From Heterobilharzia americana (lineage: Eukaryota; Platyhelminthes; Trematoda; Strigeidida; Schistosomatidae), in NCBI GenBank assembly GCA_944470555.2, contig OX104134.1, positions 16,781,248 through 16,845,247 of the forward strand: a stretch of DNA of 64,000 bases, given 5' to 3'. Below are positions 34,511-46,842 of the stretch, piece after piece. The notes beneath the pieces are model-generated. The model was not told where the DNA came from. It saw nothing but the letters and a program-made list of their open reading frames with translations, and searched no databases. The position numbers and the translations under genes were made by a program. Position 1 is the first letter of the stretch. Each line of letters opens with the position of its first letter.

Positions 34511-35049
34511 TCAGGCGTGTCGAAGAATTATAGAACGTAGAATCTTGGACACTATGTTTGTCAGACTGATTCCTCTGTGGTTATCACAAGAGGACTTCTC
34601 ACCTTTCTTGAAGACTAGCACAATCAGCAATTCAGACCAGTCAGAGGGTATCGTATTTGATTCTCATGTACTGGTTAACACTTCTACTAACCTGACTAAG
34701 AGCACCTTACCACCATCCTTGTATACCTCTGGAGCTAGTCTGTCTGGTCCTACCACCCTTCCTCGTTTCAAGTTACCTACTGCTTGCTTGACTTCTCTGA
34801 GTGTTGTGGGGCCTATCTCAATGTTCCATTGAGGATCCGACTGGAAAGCGGGCAACGTAATGGTGGCTGGAGGCCAGTTAAACTGTTCCTCGAAGTGTTC
34901 TGCCCATCGTTCCAGTTTTCTCCCCTGCAAGTGAATCGCAGATCCGTACTTCTCCGCTATAGCCTCACTAACTGTTGTTGACGTTTTCGCTATCCGAACA
35001 CGTACTCCAGAAGGAGCAGCAGTCTTCCACCGATCCTCTCCAGCGATGA

Positions 35050-35328
35050 CTAATAGCACAGTTGTAGCAGGCGATCACCGTTATCTGTACGTTCAGCCGG
35101 GATTCCGAAAGTACCACCTAAGTGCCTTACTGCCTCACTCAGTCTACCCACCTGTGCATTGATGTCACCTGCATCAAACACCACGTTCGAACGTTTGGCT
35201 TTCGAGAAGAGGTTGGACAGTTTACGGTAGAACTCGTCCTTCACTTCATCCGAACTACAGTCAGTGGGTGCGTAAGCAGAGACTACAAAGAGACAATGGC
35301 GAGTCTCACTATTCCTTTTAGTTCTCAC
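35050..35328 (-). pseudogene. Endonuclease fragment of the SR3/Perere-3-type element
   Basis: The frame covers the middle of an AP-type endonuclease: LFVVSAYAPTDCSSDEVKDE with the conserved SAYAP block, then GDINAQVG, where relatives have GDFNA. It continues upstream without a stop to about 35500 (RVPGDSLASSCGLRGVGIAL). It would nick target DNA to prime reverse transcription. The Phe to Ile change next to the catalytic Asn and the frame loss at about 35050 suggest it is no longer functional. Confidence 0.7.
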
Positions 35329-36420
35329 TGTGCCATTCAGTCGGATAGTGCAGAGGCGACTACCAACTGGGATCCAGTCTAGTAGTGAGTTTTCTGCCCT
35401 AGTGTTTAATGCTATGCCTACACCTCGAAGACCACAAGAGCTAGCTAACGAATCTCCAGGAACTCGAAGAGTGAATTTTGCGGATTCATCAGATTGGCTG
35501 GGAGATGTTAGGTGAGAATAACCGCACTGCGGTCCTGTATGAGTGTCTCACAAACACAGCACACATCCATGATCCGAGTTGCTAGAGTCTTTGCCAACAA
35601 AGCCTGTTGACCAATTCGACGGAGGGTGCGGACATTGAGGCTCCAATATAAAATTTGGAGCATGGTTTTTGGAGACTAAGGATGTCGAGGGATGGAGAGG
35701 TAGGAGAAATTGAAGATGATGTAGTATTGTTAATTGAGAGACGTGAAGGAAGATTAGGGTGTAATGATGGGGGAGGTGGGTAGCAGTCTGAGGAAACCTG
35801 AGTGCTGATGGAGTTGTGAGGGTGGTTGACACTTCCCGGCTGCCCACACCGTGGAAGGCTATTTCTTGTCAAGGTACCTGAAAGAGATTTGTGTGACCAC
35901 AGAGCCCATCGGACATCTGCTTGAGGCCTGTCACACGAAGCCTTTTGCGTATGGTTGTTTTGAACTTTTGTATTTTTGGGACTGGATGGTGGAAGAGAAA
36001 TGACAAATGAACTAACACCACCGGCCTGGCAGACCCTGGGTATGATGGAGTGTGTTATTTTTGGGGCTGACCTTTTCTAACCCCCCTCCCCGCTGACATT
36101 GAGAAGGCAGTATCAGCATGACACTGCTGGTCATCATTCAAGGGAAACACCTTACTGCTCCCACACCTCATCCAGCTGGCTGCAGTAAGACTTCGTCCTC
36201 AAACTTCCGTTATAGCCTAGTAATTTACACCACAACGACAACGGTAACTGCTTTTCTTCTAACCACTATCCAACAGAAGTTTTTGGTATGGTAGGACCTT
36301 GAGGGGACAAGTGTTCCACCAGCATAGCTCGTTGGGTCATTGTGATATGCAAGCCCGGCCACCGCGTCAAGGTAGCAGCTGTCGGTCGGGAGTTTTGAGC
36401 TAAACGAAAGCTATTTGGTG

Positions 36421-37525
36421 TTAGCTTGAAAAAATAAGTTTATCTCCTCAAAATGTCTTACCTCATCGTCCACATTGTCACCGAATTCAGTTTGAATTGC
36501 AGAGAATAATTCCTTTATTGTTGCACCGATATTCTGAATAAATGAATGAATGGATAATGGACATCAATAAGTCATATGTGCATAGAATATTTTTATCAAA
36601 TCTTTCATCCAACTGGCACCAGAATTCATTGAATGAAGTGTTACAGATAACTACCTAATAACCAAACAGCCATATTAGAAAATGAAGAAAACTGCATAAG
36701 AAAGCAAATCACAGTCTCTTAGTGTCTAGCATGCTCATAATCTGATTTTATCAACAAACGAAGTACTAAGTTCCACCAGAATTTAAGTAACAGCTAGTTC
36801 ATTTCCTGTAGAACATAGCTGAACTGTAAGCAAATCTTCTGATGAATATGCCGAAATCAGTGGCTGAGTGAAGAAAGAGATATAATGAAGAGGTGATTGA
36901 TAAATACGCTTTAAAAGCTTGAGTACAATTTAGTCCTTCAGTATCCTTCAGGTTACATAGTCCAGCTGCAAAAAAACTTTACTGTCATGGTGGATGAAAC
37001 TGCTGGAGCTGCGTCTTGGATAAAAGAAAGTTATAAATGTCTTAACCACTCAAAAGACTTGATAAGCATAAGACTTCTGTATTCTGTAAAGCAGGTTAGT
37101 TGGTTTGGTCTAGCTGTACAGAATATAGAACATAGTCAAAATGCTTATTCTATGGTTTTCACTCATTTCGTTTACCTGATGTTGCCCAATAGCTTTTATT
37201 ATCTGCTAACCATCATCTCTCCCAATAGTTTAGCATCGAAAGACAAAAACAATCCTTGTTTTTAGTGCGTCTCAAATAGCTAAATTGTATCCGTCAACGG
37301 CTTTTTGGTGGATCCATTCAAAAACTTATAATCTTGATTTCTCTTTGCCAGCAAAAGATGTAATTCAGTTTTGTCTAGGATAACAGATATTCAGTGCCAG
37401 GACAAACACTAGTAATTATATTACTCACAAAAAAACAGCATTTATTAGGAGAATCCTTCAAATATTTATAAAAAAGTTTGTAAGATGTAATCAGCAGGCA
37501 CTGATTCATTTTATTAATACCAGCC
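36421..37525. other. Noncoding DNA, no gene seen
   Basis: A 92-aa plus frame at 36987-37265 has no recognised family. The interval ends at the 7-bp target duplication attacaa (37526-37532) of the next SR2 copy. Confidence 0.4.
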
Positions 37526-37532
37526 ATTACAA

Positions 37533-38163
37533 TGGCACAGATGAGGACGTCAAAGCCAACCAGGATCGGAAACACAGCAAGATAGGCCTTCGTTAATCTG
37601 AAATCAGTGTGGAGATCTACTGCACTGCACTGCACTGCACTCAGCATAAAGTGTGAACAACATCCCGATTTTAAACACGAATATCATGTCAGTGTTTCTT
37701 TGTGATGGTTCAGAGACTTGGCGCGTTGCGAGAAGCCTTTCAAATAAACTACAGAGATTCATTAACAACTGCCTATACTGGCTCGATACTGAAGATCAGA
37801 TGGCCAGAGTAGTAAGAATAAGCAACACGGAACTCCGGCTGGCAATAAACCAACCAAGAACCTATCGCTCAACAAATGTACAGAAGAAAGTGGAAGTGGA
37901 TTAGACATACATTGAGACTACCGGTTGGGAACATCACGCGCCAAGCCAAGCCGTCGAGTGGAAGCCAAAGGGGAAACAACGAGTTGGGTGTATCAGCTGA
38001 GGGTGACATGGAGGATATGGTGTGAGGAAGAAATGAGAGCTTGTGGGCAGTGGTGGAGCCAGGTTGAAAAGACTGTGGAGAACAGGGTGAAATGGAGAGG
38101 TGGTACTGAAGCCCTATGTTCCACTAGGAACCTAAGGGACAAATAACAATAATAATTATTATA
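37533..38163 (+). mobile_element. SR2-type element, 5'-truncated 3' end
   Basis: It begins within the RT C-terminal domain (gcacagatgaggacgtcaaa) and ends in the usual SR2 3' end with A-rich repeats. Target duplication attacaa flanks it (37526-37532 and 38164-38170). It shares with the 16955-20897 copy diagnostic changes such as the GCACT pentamer run and the block gtttctttgtgatggttcag, so the two belong to one subfamily. 5' truncation is typical of incomplete reverse transcription. Confidence 0.8.
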
Positions 38164-38284
38164 ATTACAAGGAAAATTGGAAAAACTATAGGCCTATGAA
38201 TATGACTATTGTGGGTTATATACTTGTTGAACGTTATGTCTCATTTAGTCTGCGTAGTTACCAATTGATGTTGTATTCATCTTG

Positions 38285-38440
38285 TTGACTAGCAGTAAAA
38301 TCTATGATTCCCATTTCGTTCCACTTTGAACTCGTCAACTAGATGTAACTACACCTCTACTAGTGGTTTCGATCCCACTAAGAATCGAAACCGCTAAAAT
38401 TTGCTTCGAATACATAGTCTTTATCCGCTCTCATGCAGTT
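38285..38440 (-). mobile_element. Sm-alpha-like SINE relic with hammerhead
   Basis: On the minus strand a B-box-like GGTTTCGATTC (about 38385-38395) precedes a hammerhead block at about 38293-38343: TTGACGAGTTCAAAGTGGAA, then CGAAATGGGAATC and ATAGATTTTACTGC. Stem II (GUUC/GGAAC), GAAA and a cleavable triplet of the NUH type (AUC) are present. The core defect is C3 changed to T. The 3' flank ACTGCTAG matches the relics at 6825 and 32615. Confidence 0.6.
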
Positions 38441-40020
38441 CGACTCTGTATAGCAACTGAAAACTGAAAGCATCAAACCATTGCTTAATGACGTCTCTTC
38501 TCGTTTAAGGCTCATGAGCTGAAAAATATTGTAGAAAGTGTCTCCATCATCACAATGTGCTCAGTTAAACATAACGAGCGATTGTCAATTTTCAGGGCAC
38601 ATCTGTTGGAAAATGCGTATTAGCTGTTGAAAAGAAATCACTCAGTGTCGTCTTTAAGGTTAAGGAGACGTAACGATTTTGGTTAGGATACTAATCCAGT
38701 TCATCTTGATGAGTATATTGATTCAGTATAACAAATGATAACGTGAACACTTTGAAAATTCATCCTGTCATATAACGTTGTGCTTTACGACATGTCGTTA
38801 TATTATTATTTTTAAATGGACTTCTGTAACCAGGAAGTGACCTTAATGAACAGTATTCCAGGTAAATATGCGATAAAATTTTTTCATACACTATAGTGTT
38901 TACACTAAGGATATAATTAAAATTAGTAGTTAGGGATATTCTTAATTAAAAGGTATTCCAGTTATCGTTTATGGGGTTATAAAAAGAACCACATCTTTAT
39001 AATGTTTTCAAGAAAATGACATACAGATCTGCGAATCACAAGTGTGCTGAGGCAGCTTTTAAAAGCTCTTACTCTGCATAGAAGGATCTGAAACCTTCTA
39101 TGCCTTACATGAGTGGTTTGGCAAAGGCTCATAAACAGAATGTTCTTTTGAGACGTTTATTAACTATGTTTAACTTATCACAATGTTTGGTCGTTGATTC
39201 GCAGGAAAATCTAGATCTGGTTGTGCATACTCTGAAACATTGATTCCATTTGATGACATGATTTGATGTTGCTTATTTTTTCTACAAAGATTCCTATTCA
39301 TAAGACCACTAGTATTATCCATCAGTATCTGGACCTTCTACCTCTGTCGGTTTCAGAATTAGGAAATAGTTGTTCAAAAAGCAGTAGTCAACACTTTCGC
39401 TTTGTTCTACTAACCTAATTTTCAGGTCTTTCTGTTGGATCAAGACATAATTTTTTCATGGAATTGTTTTCTGTTCGGACAAATCAGTTGAATTAAGCTC
39501 TTCATAAAGTTATATAATTTGTCTGTTACTTGTGGTTAACTAGTCCTTACGCTAACGTTTTCATGTAATCCTTAATTATGTAGACCAAGACACTTTGTTA
39601 ATCTGCGTATCAGTTCCGCTGAACTAGAATCTGAATAAGATATGTGACTAAAAACTTCTTAGCATATCTTCCTACCATCATTTTGGTGGTCATATCCCTT
39701 ATTATGCAACGTCACTCAATAAACTCTGTTCAAGTCTTTTCCTTATATGATTTATGTCAGTCTGTAACCAACTGACTAAACACAGGCGAAATAACATGAG
39801 TTCACCTTATTCTGCTTGAGTCTCTTTTCTTTCTTTGCTGTTGCATTATAAGCATTCTTGTTTTCTTGGATCACCATATATCATCTAACACCATTTCCAT
39901 TAAAAATTTAATTATTCACCCTCTAAACCCTATCTTCTTATACTCTGTACCTCAATTTTCGTTACTGTTTTTGGAAGTAAACTACACTTCAAGTGTATTA
40001 TTTCTATGATCGACTCTCTT
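38441..40020. other. Noncoding DNA downstream of the minus-strand gene
   Basis: No gene or element recognised. The right end holds the presumed 3' untranslated region of the minus-strand gene; the likely poly(A) signal AATAAA (minus strand) lies at about 40034-40039. Confidence 0.4.
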
Positions 40021-40192
40021 GTTTTGATTCATGATCTTTATTAGGTAACTTTCATCATCAAAACAGCTTACACTTTCTACTTCTGTTACAATGAGAATTG
40101 TAGCAACTATTATTTGGAAATCCAACAAAGCATTAAAAAAAAGAAACCAGTAACTTTGATCAACTGAAGACACAAAAAGTAAACAAACGTAC

Positions 40193-40590
40193 TTTTATTA
40201 GAGCACCATATTTCTCTGTTTGACTTGTAGCAATTTGTTGGCTAACTAAACTGACTGTTTTTACAACTTGTACAGTTGTTGAAAACACTGGGTCTGAGTA
40301 AACTGTATCATTGAGTGTAGTTGGTGAATAATCTTGATGCGTGTGCGAAATGAGTGAAACATTATTGTAAACAGGACTGTTAAATAGCTTTACACTCCGG
40401 TTAGATGAATTCTGCGACATTGATGCATTTCGTGAGTGTGTATTTTTCGTCTGAAGACTTATTAATCGAACACCATCTGAGGAAAGGCTCCGGAGTTTGC
40501 GTGTTTTCTGCAGTGAATAGTTTTCTATAGGTAGATTTGTCGACTGAACAGAAGTTGAAGGAATATTTTCACTGATGTTTAATTCGAGTA
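40193..40590 (-). CDS. Candidate last large exon of a minus-strand gene, Ser/Thr/Asn-rich
   Basis: On the minus strand a strong acceptor (gttttttttttgttttag) precedes the exon, which is open for 132 codons: LELNISENIPSTSVQSTNLP at the start, EKYGALIK at the end. It is rich in Ser, Thr, Asn and Gln and looks disordered. At its end AAA|gtacgt is a donor. A very short 29-nt intron would end in the acceptor gtgtcttcag and join, in phase, to a small hydrophobic C-terminal end (LIKVTGFFFLMLCWISK then TAA). If the intron is retained, the frame reads VRLFTFCVFS and stops at TGA. It requires one base from the preceding exon, which the 40699-40713 candidate supplies. Family not recognised. Confidence 0.5.
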
Positions 40591-40698
40591 CTAAAACAAA
40601 AAAAAACAGATGAAACAAAAAGTACTTTTGAGGCTTTAATTTCTGTTTCATATACAAAAAGAAATTAGTTACATTATGTAAAAGTTTGTAGTACTCAC

Positions 40699-40713
40699 CG
40701 TTAAAGTTTACAA
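40699..40713 (-). CDS. Candidate 15-nt microexon
   Basis: A good donor (TTTAACG|gtgagtac on the minus strand) has an AG only 15 nt upstream (aaataaatccaag). In the frame needed by the next exon it reads VNFN and then supplies the G of a GTA codon. The acceptor lacks a strong pyrimidine tract, so this is tentative. Confidence 0.25.
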
Positions 40714-41910
40714 CTTGGATTTATTTTGTACGTTATTAAATACAGAATCACAATTTGGACATAATTTTATGGCAGAAGCGACAGTATATTTCATTGCGCT
40801 TTTCTTGATAATAGACCGTAATAAAATCTTGAGGTGATAACTTCAAAATGTTTAGACAAACCAGGAGTTACACAAATAGAATAATACAGAAGTTTGTACT
40901 GTCATGTATTATATCAAGTTATCATCTTTATGAATTCATTTAGTATGCACTGAAGCATAAAAATTTGTTCTGGATACCTAAAAGAATCTTATGAACCAAT
41001 TCATCTTTCTTAATGGGATGAACTTAAAGCTGTGTCATCCGAGGTTGTCAACTAGTGATTTGTAACACTTTGTTACTACCAATCAGAAGGTCTAATTTGA
41101 TAACTTCATAAACACGACTTCTTCCAGCTGATTTGCAGTGCAGTCAAAAGCATACTTCAGGGTAATTGATGGATATGTTTATGATGCATGATTTGAATCA
41201 TCAGTAACTTCTTGAAATTATTAAGCTTTCGATGAATTTGTAGATGTGTTGAATGTTTGATGACAGCAGGCATATTCTAGTTGAGCACAAATGAAGCCAC
41301 GGGAAGCATCAGGATACCTAGTGTACCATTGTTTTGAGATAATTAACGTGGTAGTTACACAGAGTATTCAGTGATGAGCTGGTCAATACTGAGGGCTAGC
41401 AGTCGTGACTCTCTTGTGTCATATCGGCGCATGTTTACATATCATTGAAGAACTCCAAACACAAAAGCTTTTTGAGATTCTATACGCTATTTCCGAAACT
41501 GGCTTCAGCTAATTGTGACAAATGTTTAGCCTAGAATGTTTAGTTTAATTATTTTATACTCCTTGAATGACTACTGAATTGAAAGTTACATTGTCCTGCT
41601 GTATAAAAACGACATTTTTAGTTTACACTAAGAAATAACAATCATTCCTGTGTCTTCCTTGACCTTCCCAGTTGACATTAATCGCTTTCGCAAATTGAAA
41701 TACCATTAATATAGTAGCTGTTTAAGAAAATAAAAGGAGATGCGATCTAACATTTGGAATAACTCAGAATCACTATCTTCTGAACATATAATACTGTTAC
41801 TGTGATTACAATAGCTAAATTCTTTCTCTTCATGTACAGATAGTTGCATTCAGATCGTGTTCAATTGGTTTCGCAAATAAAAGACATTCTGTAGTACTAA
41901 ATAAAGAAAG
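40714..41910. other. Probable intron DNA, no feature seen
   Basis: No exon or element recognised up to the target duplication of the SR2 copy that starts at 41921. Confidence 0.4.
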
Positions 41911-41920
41911 TAATAATAGT

Positions 41921-43334
41921 TGTCTGTGAATAATATATCTATCGTGCTCCTGTCCACCCCAAACAAAATATTAAGCCATATCGTCCTGGAGAAACTAAAC
42001 AATGCGCTGATTCAAAACTAAAACCGAAACAGGCTAGATTCAGCAAGTACAAATCATGTGCCCACCAAATCTCAACGCTTCACATCATCATAGAACAGAG
42101 CATAGAATGAAAGTCAACTCAACTCAACCTCAACTTCATCGACTTTGAAAAGACCTCTGACAGCGTCGACCCACAAGTAATTTGGCAGGCTGCTGCTTCA
42201 ACACTACACAATACCAAAAACCCTTATCAATCTCATCCAACAACTATATAAAGACACCACATGCCAAGTGATCCACAATGGAGAGCTCAGTGATGCTTTC
42301 GAAGTGAAGACAGGAGACAGGAGTAAGGCAAGGCTGACACTCACTATCACCCATGATATTCCTGATTGTGGTCGACTCGACTGGGTCATGCAACAAACAG
42401 TGAGGAGCGAGGAGAGGGGGATACGCTGAACCGCAGAAAATATCCTAGAAGATTTGGATTTCACCGATGACTTGTGTCTAATATCTTGTGGCACAAACTG
42501 GAAGATCCACAGGCAAAAACCAACAAGTTGAGAGAAGAGGCAGGGCAGCAAAGACGGCACTTCCTTCAGGTGATCGTAGTGAAGAGAGAGATGTGATGAA
42601 GATACCCAAGCACCACCACAACCACCAACAATAACAAGCTCCATCCACCATCAACGGGAGAAACTTAAAGGAAGTAGTCTCTTTCACCTATCTGCCTAGG
42701 CAGCATCGTTCCAACTACAGGTGACACAGGCACAGAAGAGGACGTCAAAGCCAGCCAGGATCGGAAAGACAGTAAGACAGGTGTTCATTAACTTGAAACC
42801 AGTGTGGAGATCTCCTGCACTCAGTATAAAGCGTGAACAACATCCGGATTTTCAACACTAATGTCAGTCAAGTCAGTGCTTCTATGTGGTGGTTCACAGA
42901 CTTGGAGTGTTACGAAAAGCATTTGCAACAAACTGCAGACATTCATCAACAACTGCCTACGCTGGCTCGATACTGAATCTCAGATGGCCAGAATAATAAG
43001 AATAAGCAACAAGAAACTCTGGCCTGATAACGGACCAACCAAGAACGATAGGTCGCTCAACAGATATGCAGAAGGAAGTGGAGATGGATTGGATTGGGCA
43101 TACACTGAGAAGACCGAGTGGGGACACCACGTGCCAGGCCATGCCGTTGAGTGGAAGCCAGATGGGAAACGGCGAGTTCGAAGTCTGGGCTGTGGATGAC
43201 ATGGAAGAGATGGTGTGAGGAAGAAATGAGAGCTTGTGGGCAGTTGTGGAGCCAGGTTGAAAAGACTGTGGAGAACAGGGTGAAATGGAGACGTGGTACT
43301 GAAGCTCTATGTTCCACCAAGAACCCAAGGGAGA

Positions 43335-43371
<37 letters not shown>

Positions 43372-43375
43372 GTAA
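41921..43375 (+). mobile_element. SR2-type element, 5'-truncated, defective subfamily
   Basis: It starts in the RT region (gtgctcctgtccacccc) and runs to the SR2 3' end. An expanded AAT tail follows (43336-43370). Possible 10-bp target duplication taataatagt at 41911-41920 and 43376-43385; the low complexity makes this less certain. RT motif A region (FIDFEKTSDSVD) is altered. A 7-bp tandem duplication of acaggag at 42310-42323 breaks the frame. The copy at 59308-60603 has the identical duplication and many other shared changes. The longest frame is 112 aa at 42861-43199, C-terminal domain. It lies in the presumed intron of the minus-strand gene, in antisense orientation to it. Confidence 0.8.
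43336..43372. repeat. (AAT)n tail of the SR2 copy
   Basis: About twelve AAT units end the element. RTE elements typically end in short 3' repeats; this one has expanded relative to the other copies. Confidence 0.85.
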
Positions 43376-43385
43376 TAATAATAGT

Positions 43386-43724
43386 GGTAATCCGGTCATT
43401 CCTTAAGTGAAGTCATCTAGTGAAACGTTACAAAAATTGGTGGTATGTTCAAGGAATAATGGACTATTTATTAGTAATGAAGGGAATGTTTTTCAAGTAG
43501 AACTATTTTTAATGCGCAACTTCAAAACAGCCTCCTGTTACTTTAATAAAGATGTCATAAGGCTGTCCAACAGTATAAATATGGTTAAATTACACTTTTA
43601 CGTTAGCGTAGTGAAGTATATTAGTGACCAGAGAAAACATATCAAGCATAATCAGAAAGAAACATAAACAGAAGTGTCCAGACTGTCATTAAAAGAAAAA
43701 CGCATCCAGCTAAGCAACATACTC

Positions 43725-43772
<48 letters not shown>

Positions 43773-46284
43773 TGATTTCATTTCCCAAATAAGGTTTCCG
43801 TTGACACTACTCAAAGTAAAAAATGCCATAAATTGCTGTTAACGGGATTAAAACTTTCCATGGGAATTAGAGACTCACTTTGAATTGGTAATGCTGGCGG
43901 CATTGTCTGTAAAGGATGAAAGAAACAAGTACAATTTAGTTGAGTCGTTACCTTTTCAAGTATGCGATAATTAACTGTATAATCAGATCAAAGTGTTGCG
44001 GTTCTGTCAGAAATGAATATTAGTTAGTTGTAGAAGTTAAGACGAGAATTCCACCTTATTTATTGAAGTATTGAAGAGCTGTCTGCAAAGTGGGGCAAAA
44101 ATACTTTCTATTCTGCCGGCATATCGTTCTTGTTCTTGGGCTACTGTTCGATTTGATAACATATGAAGGTTATTTTGTCATTCATGTCCAAATATAAATC
44201 CGCATATTCCTAAGGTACTGAAAAGAATGTTCTCCCTAAACGAAACCCTTCGGAAATGCATTGTTAAATGGCATCACGCTTATCCATAAATAAATACATA
44301 GTAGAGTCAGATATTCAGCTTCTTTTGATTGGTCTCTGAATGTAATTTACACAGATAAGTTCAACTTCTACAGAAGCCTATGTTTCCAATACCAGTGTAT
44401 GACTGAAGCGATAGCTGAGCATGATCAGAGGGATAAACTTGCTTCCACAGTCATGTTGCAAAACTTCTCTCTCCAGCTTGGCCGCAGTAACATGCTTTTT
44501 GGGTGGTTTCCCTCTAATTTATTTTGTCCATTATATCTTAATTGTCATCAGTGTTACCATTTTTATAACTTTCTGACAGAATTTAACATATAATTCACCT
44601 ACTTAGTCCACTTAACTCAAATTCCTTCAACCATCGCCTGTGTTATCTTCGTGCTGACTGAGCGAAATTACAGAGAAACTATTTGAATATTTGCCGAATA
44701 CTAATGCAACCGTGTAGCTTAGTAAGGACATTGTTGGAAAAATGTATATTGCTTCTAAAATTCTTCTTTTGTACTGTATTGCTGTTGATCAGTTTGAAGT
44801 GGACTGTTCGATAACTTTTGGTGCATAGTGTTCTTTCTTAAACGCTTTGATAGTGGATGTCAGTGTGTTTCTTGTGGATTGAATAGTGGTGTGTGTCTAC
44901 TCGTTTGATACAAGTCAGTCTGTAAGCTAACAAACTTCATCTTACATCAAAGTTACGAGGTTCTTCGACAAGCGGCATTTCAATTAACAGACCAATGTAT
45001 TCAGCGGATCCTTTCTGACGAAGTCAAAAGTTGAGTTCTAGTTTAGTTCGTTGATGAATATATTGATTTCGTAATGCGCTTGATATTCCATCAAGAATTA
45101 GCTCAATGTACAGTTACAGAAAAAAAGGGTAAAAATGGGACGAGCATTGAGAAAAACGTTAACATAAAGCGAAATTGAATATTAAAGTGCTCATGAGGTT
45201 CACCAGTCCATTGAAGAAGCACTGGTGACCCAGATTTCTGTCATGTTCATCCATATTTATAAATCTCCTCTCCTAGTTTAAAATGGAGTTTGAATATTTT
45301 TTCGTGGCGTGAAAAGTCTTCTCTTCACAAAAGTCAGAGGTTATTTACATGATATCAGTAAATATTTGAGTTTATCTCAAATTTCTGTCAATTTGTTTTA
45401 TTTAATCAGATGTTTGTAACGATGCTTCAAAAAAATATTAAAAAGTTTCGTGATCAGAGGAGTAAATTTCACTAAAGTTGTATTGTATCAACGTTTTTCA
45501 CCATGATCTTTTCAAAGTGTATTAGTGGAACAAGATAAGAGAAGACTTCCATGTGAATAAATTTTTTGCTTATTGTTTAACTGAGGGAATGGCTGATACT
45601 CATAATTGCTATTACAGAGAGAAAAAAACCTACTACTCAGAGGAATTCGCTAGTGACGTTCGTATTCTATTTCAGAGGATATAAGTAGCAGTACAACTTA
45701 TTTGTTGTTTCGTGATTGTTGTTCACAGTTAAAATCTATCAGTTTGTCCCATATTTTGAGTGACGCCCGTGGAATATTAGATTGCAGCATGTTTGAAATA
45801 AAATGATTCCAGCGTTTGGCACAGAAGTTTGGTCCGATCTTCAGGGAAAAAATCAAAATTAAAATGTCAAGGATGGATAAATGAATCCAAAGACGTGCAT
45901 TTAATCTCCTTGTCCAATCCTCTCCATATAATCATTATCTTTCCAATGTATGATTACTAATCATTCAGTGTGAAATTGTATGTATCTCGCTGTATGGTTA
46001 GCGTGTGTGTCACTGTTTATATTCTCCTCGATTGACATGATAGTCATTCGGTGATCTTTATCAGTACAATATGGTCTTTCAGGTGAATCTGGTACATATA
46101 GATTAATGGATGGACGAATTTTCATTGATTTGTTGGAATAGAGTGAAAGTGAATGGTTGTTATGATGGAGGTGACGATAATGAAAATTATAATCAAATCA
46201 ATCCATATTGCTGATTCAGAGATAATAAAGTTGAGACTGCTTACTAGTTAGTAACTATCAATAAACAGCTAACTCCACTCCATT
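43386..46284. other. Probable intron DNA with a TA microsatellite
   Basis: No exon or element recognised. Frames at 43407-43667 and 44399-44593 (+) have no support. A (TA)n run lies at 43727-43770. Confidence 0.4.
43727..43770. repeat. (TA)n microsatellite
   Basis: About 22 uninterrupted TA units in plain AT-rich DNA. Confidence 0.95.
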
Positions 46285-46842
46285 TCATCTGTTCAAACTA
46301 TCTGAATTTACCCATGTCAGTCTTTCTTGGTATGAGACCTGACCATTTCTAAGGAGTAAAGCGCGATTACCGATTTGCTTTCTAGCTTCTGCTGAGGTTT
46401 TCAGAATTAACTTTAGGCATAGTATATGATCACCTACTCTTACATTTATCTGCCTGGTTGTCTTGCCCACAAATACTGCAATACAATCTGCGCATTTGAT
46501 CTCATAAACCCAGTTCTTTTGATTTTTTTTAAGTACCACTTCTTTAGCTTCCATTTAGCTAGAGTGTAGGGTATTTCGTGCATGCTAGTATATATGTTGA
46601 AAATCTGTCTTACTTCATCAAAGATCTCCTTATTATATAAGATTATCACCACGTTCATGCGAATCGTCGGAAGAAGTTTCAGCTTCGTTTTCACAGATTC
46701 TCTTTACGAAATCTTTGGGGTAATTGATTGCTTCCAGTTTGCGACAATTTGACTTCAACTCTCCTCCTTCATTCTCTTTCGTTGTAGAAAGACGGTTAGC
46801 CCAACTGATCAGATTGCGTCCGACTGCTCCTTGAGTGGTCAA
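46285..46842 (-). pseudogene. Penelope-like element fragment, C-terminal region with GIY-YIG-type domain
   Basis: Three overlapping minus frames carry one protein in pieces. First comes a region typical of the part before the endonuclease (ISWANRLSTTKENEGGELKS then AINYPKDFVKRI, 46842-46710). The GIY-YIG part follows (WVYEIKCADCIAVFVGKTTR with QINVRVGDHILCL, about 46515-46420). Here the YIG block reads FVG. Frame shifts separate the pieces, and the RT domain is absent. It differs from the fragment at 14463-14792 in sequence, so it represents a second subfamily or a much older copy. Confidence 0.6.

Larger units (their letters stand above)
32985..36420 (-). mobile_element. SR3/Perere-3-type non-LTR retrotransposon, near full length, disabled
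   Basis: On the minus strand, from right to left: a GC-rich 5' region (about 36420-35900) and endonuclease (GVGIALNTRAENSLLDWIPV at about 35350-35420; HCLFVVSAYAPTDCSSDEVK at about 35240-35300; DINAQVG at about 35150). A linker with RWAEHFEEQFNWPP follows, then RT (VGPDRLAPEVYKDGG at about 34710-34755, AFDSVDREVLWQCLSLKGV at about 34300-34350, GVHQGFPLSPFLFNFILDI at about 34130-34190, YADD at 34049-34060). A C-terminal tail ends near QWLETLGDMAQNRCQW at about 33230-33270. The 3' end has short GAT-type repeats near 33010. Frame breaks include a duplicated gacat directly after YADD. It is a family clearly distinct from the SR2 copies. Exact ends and target duplication were not established. Confidence 0.8.
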
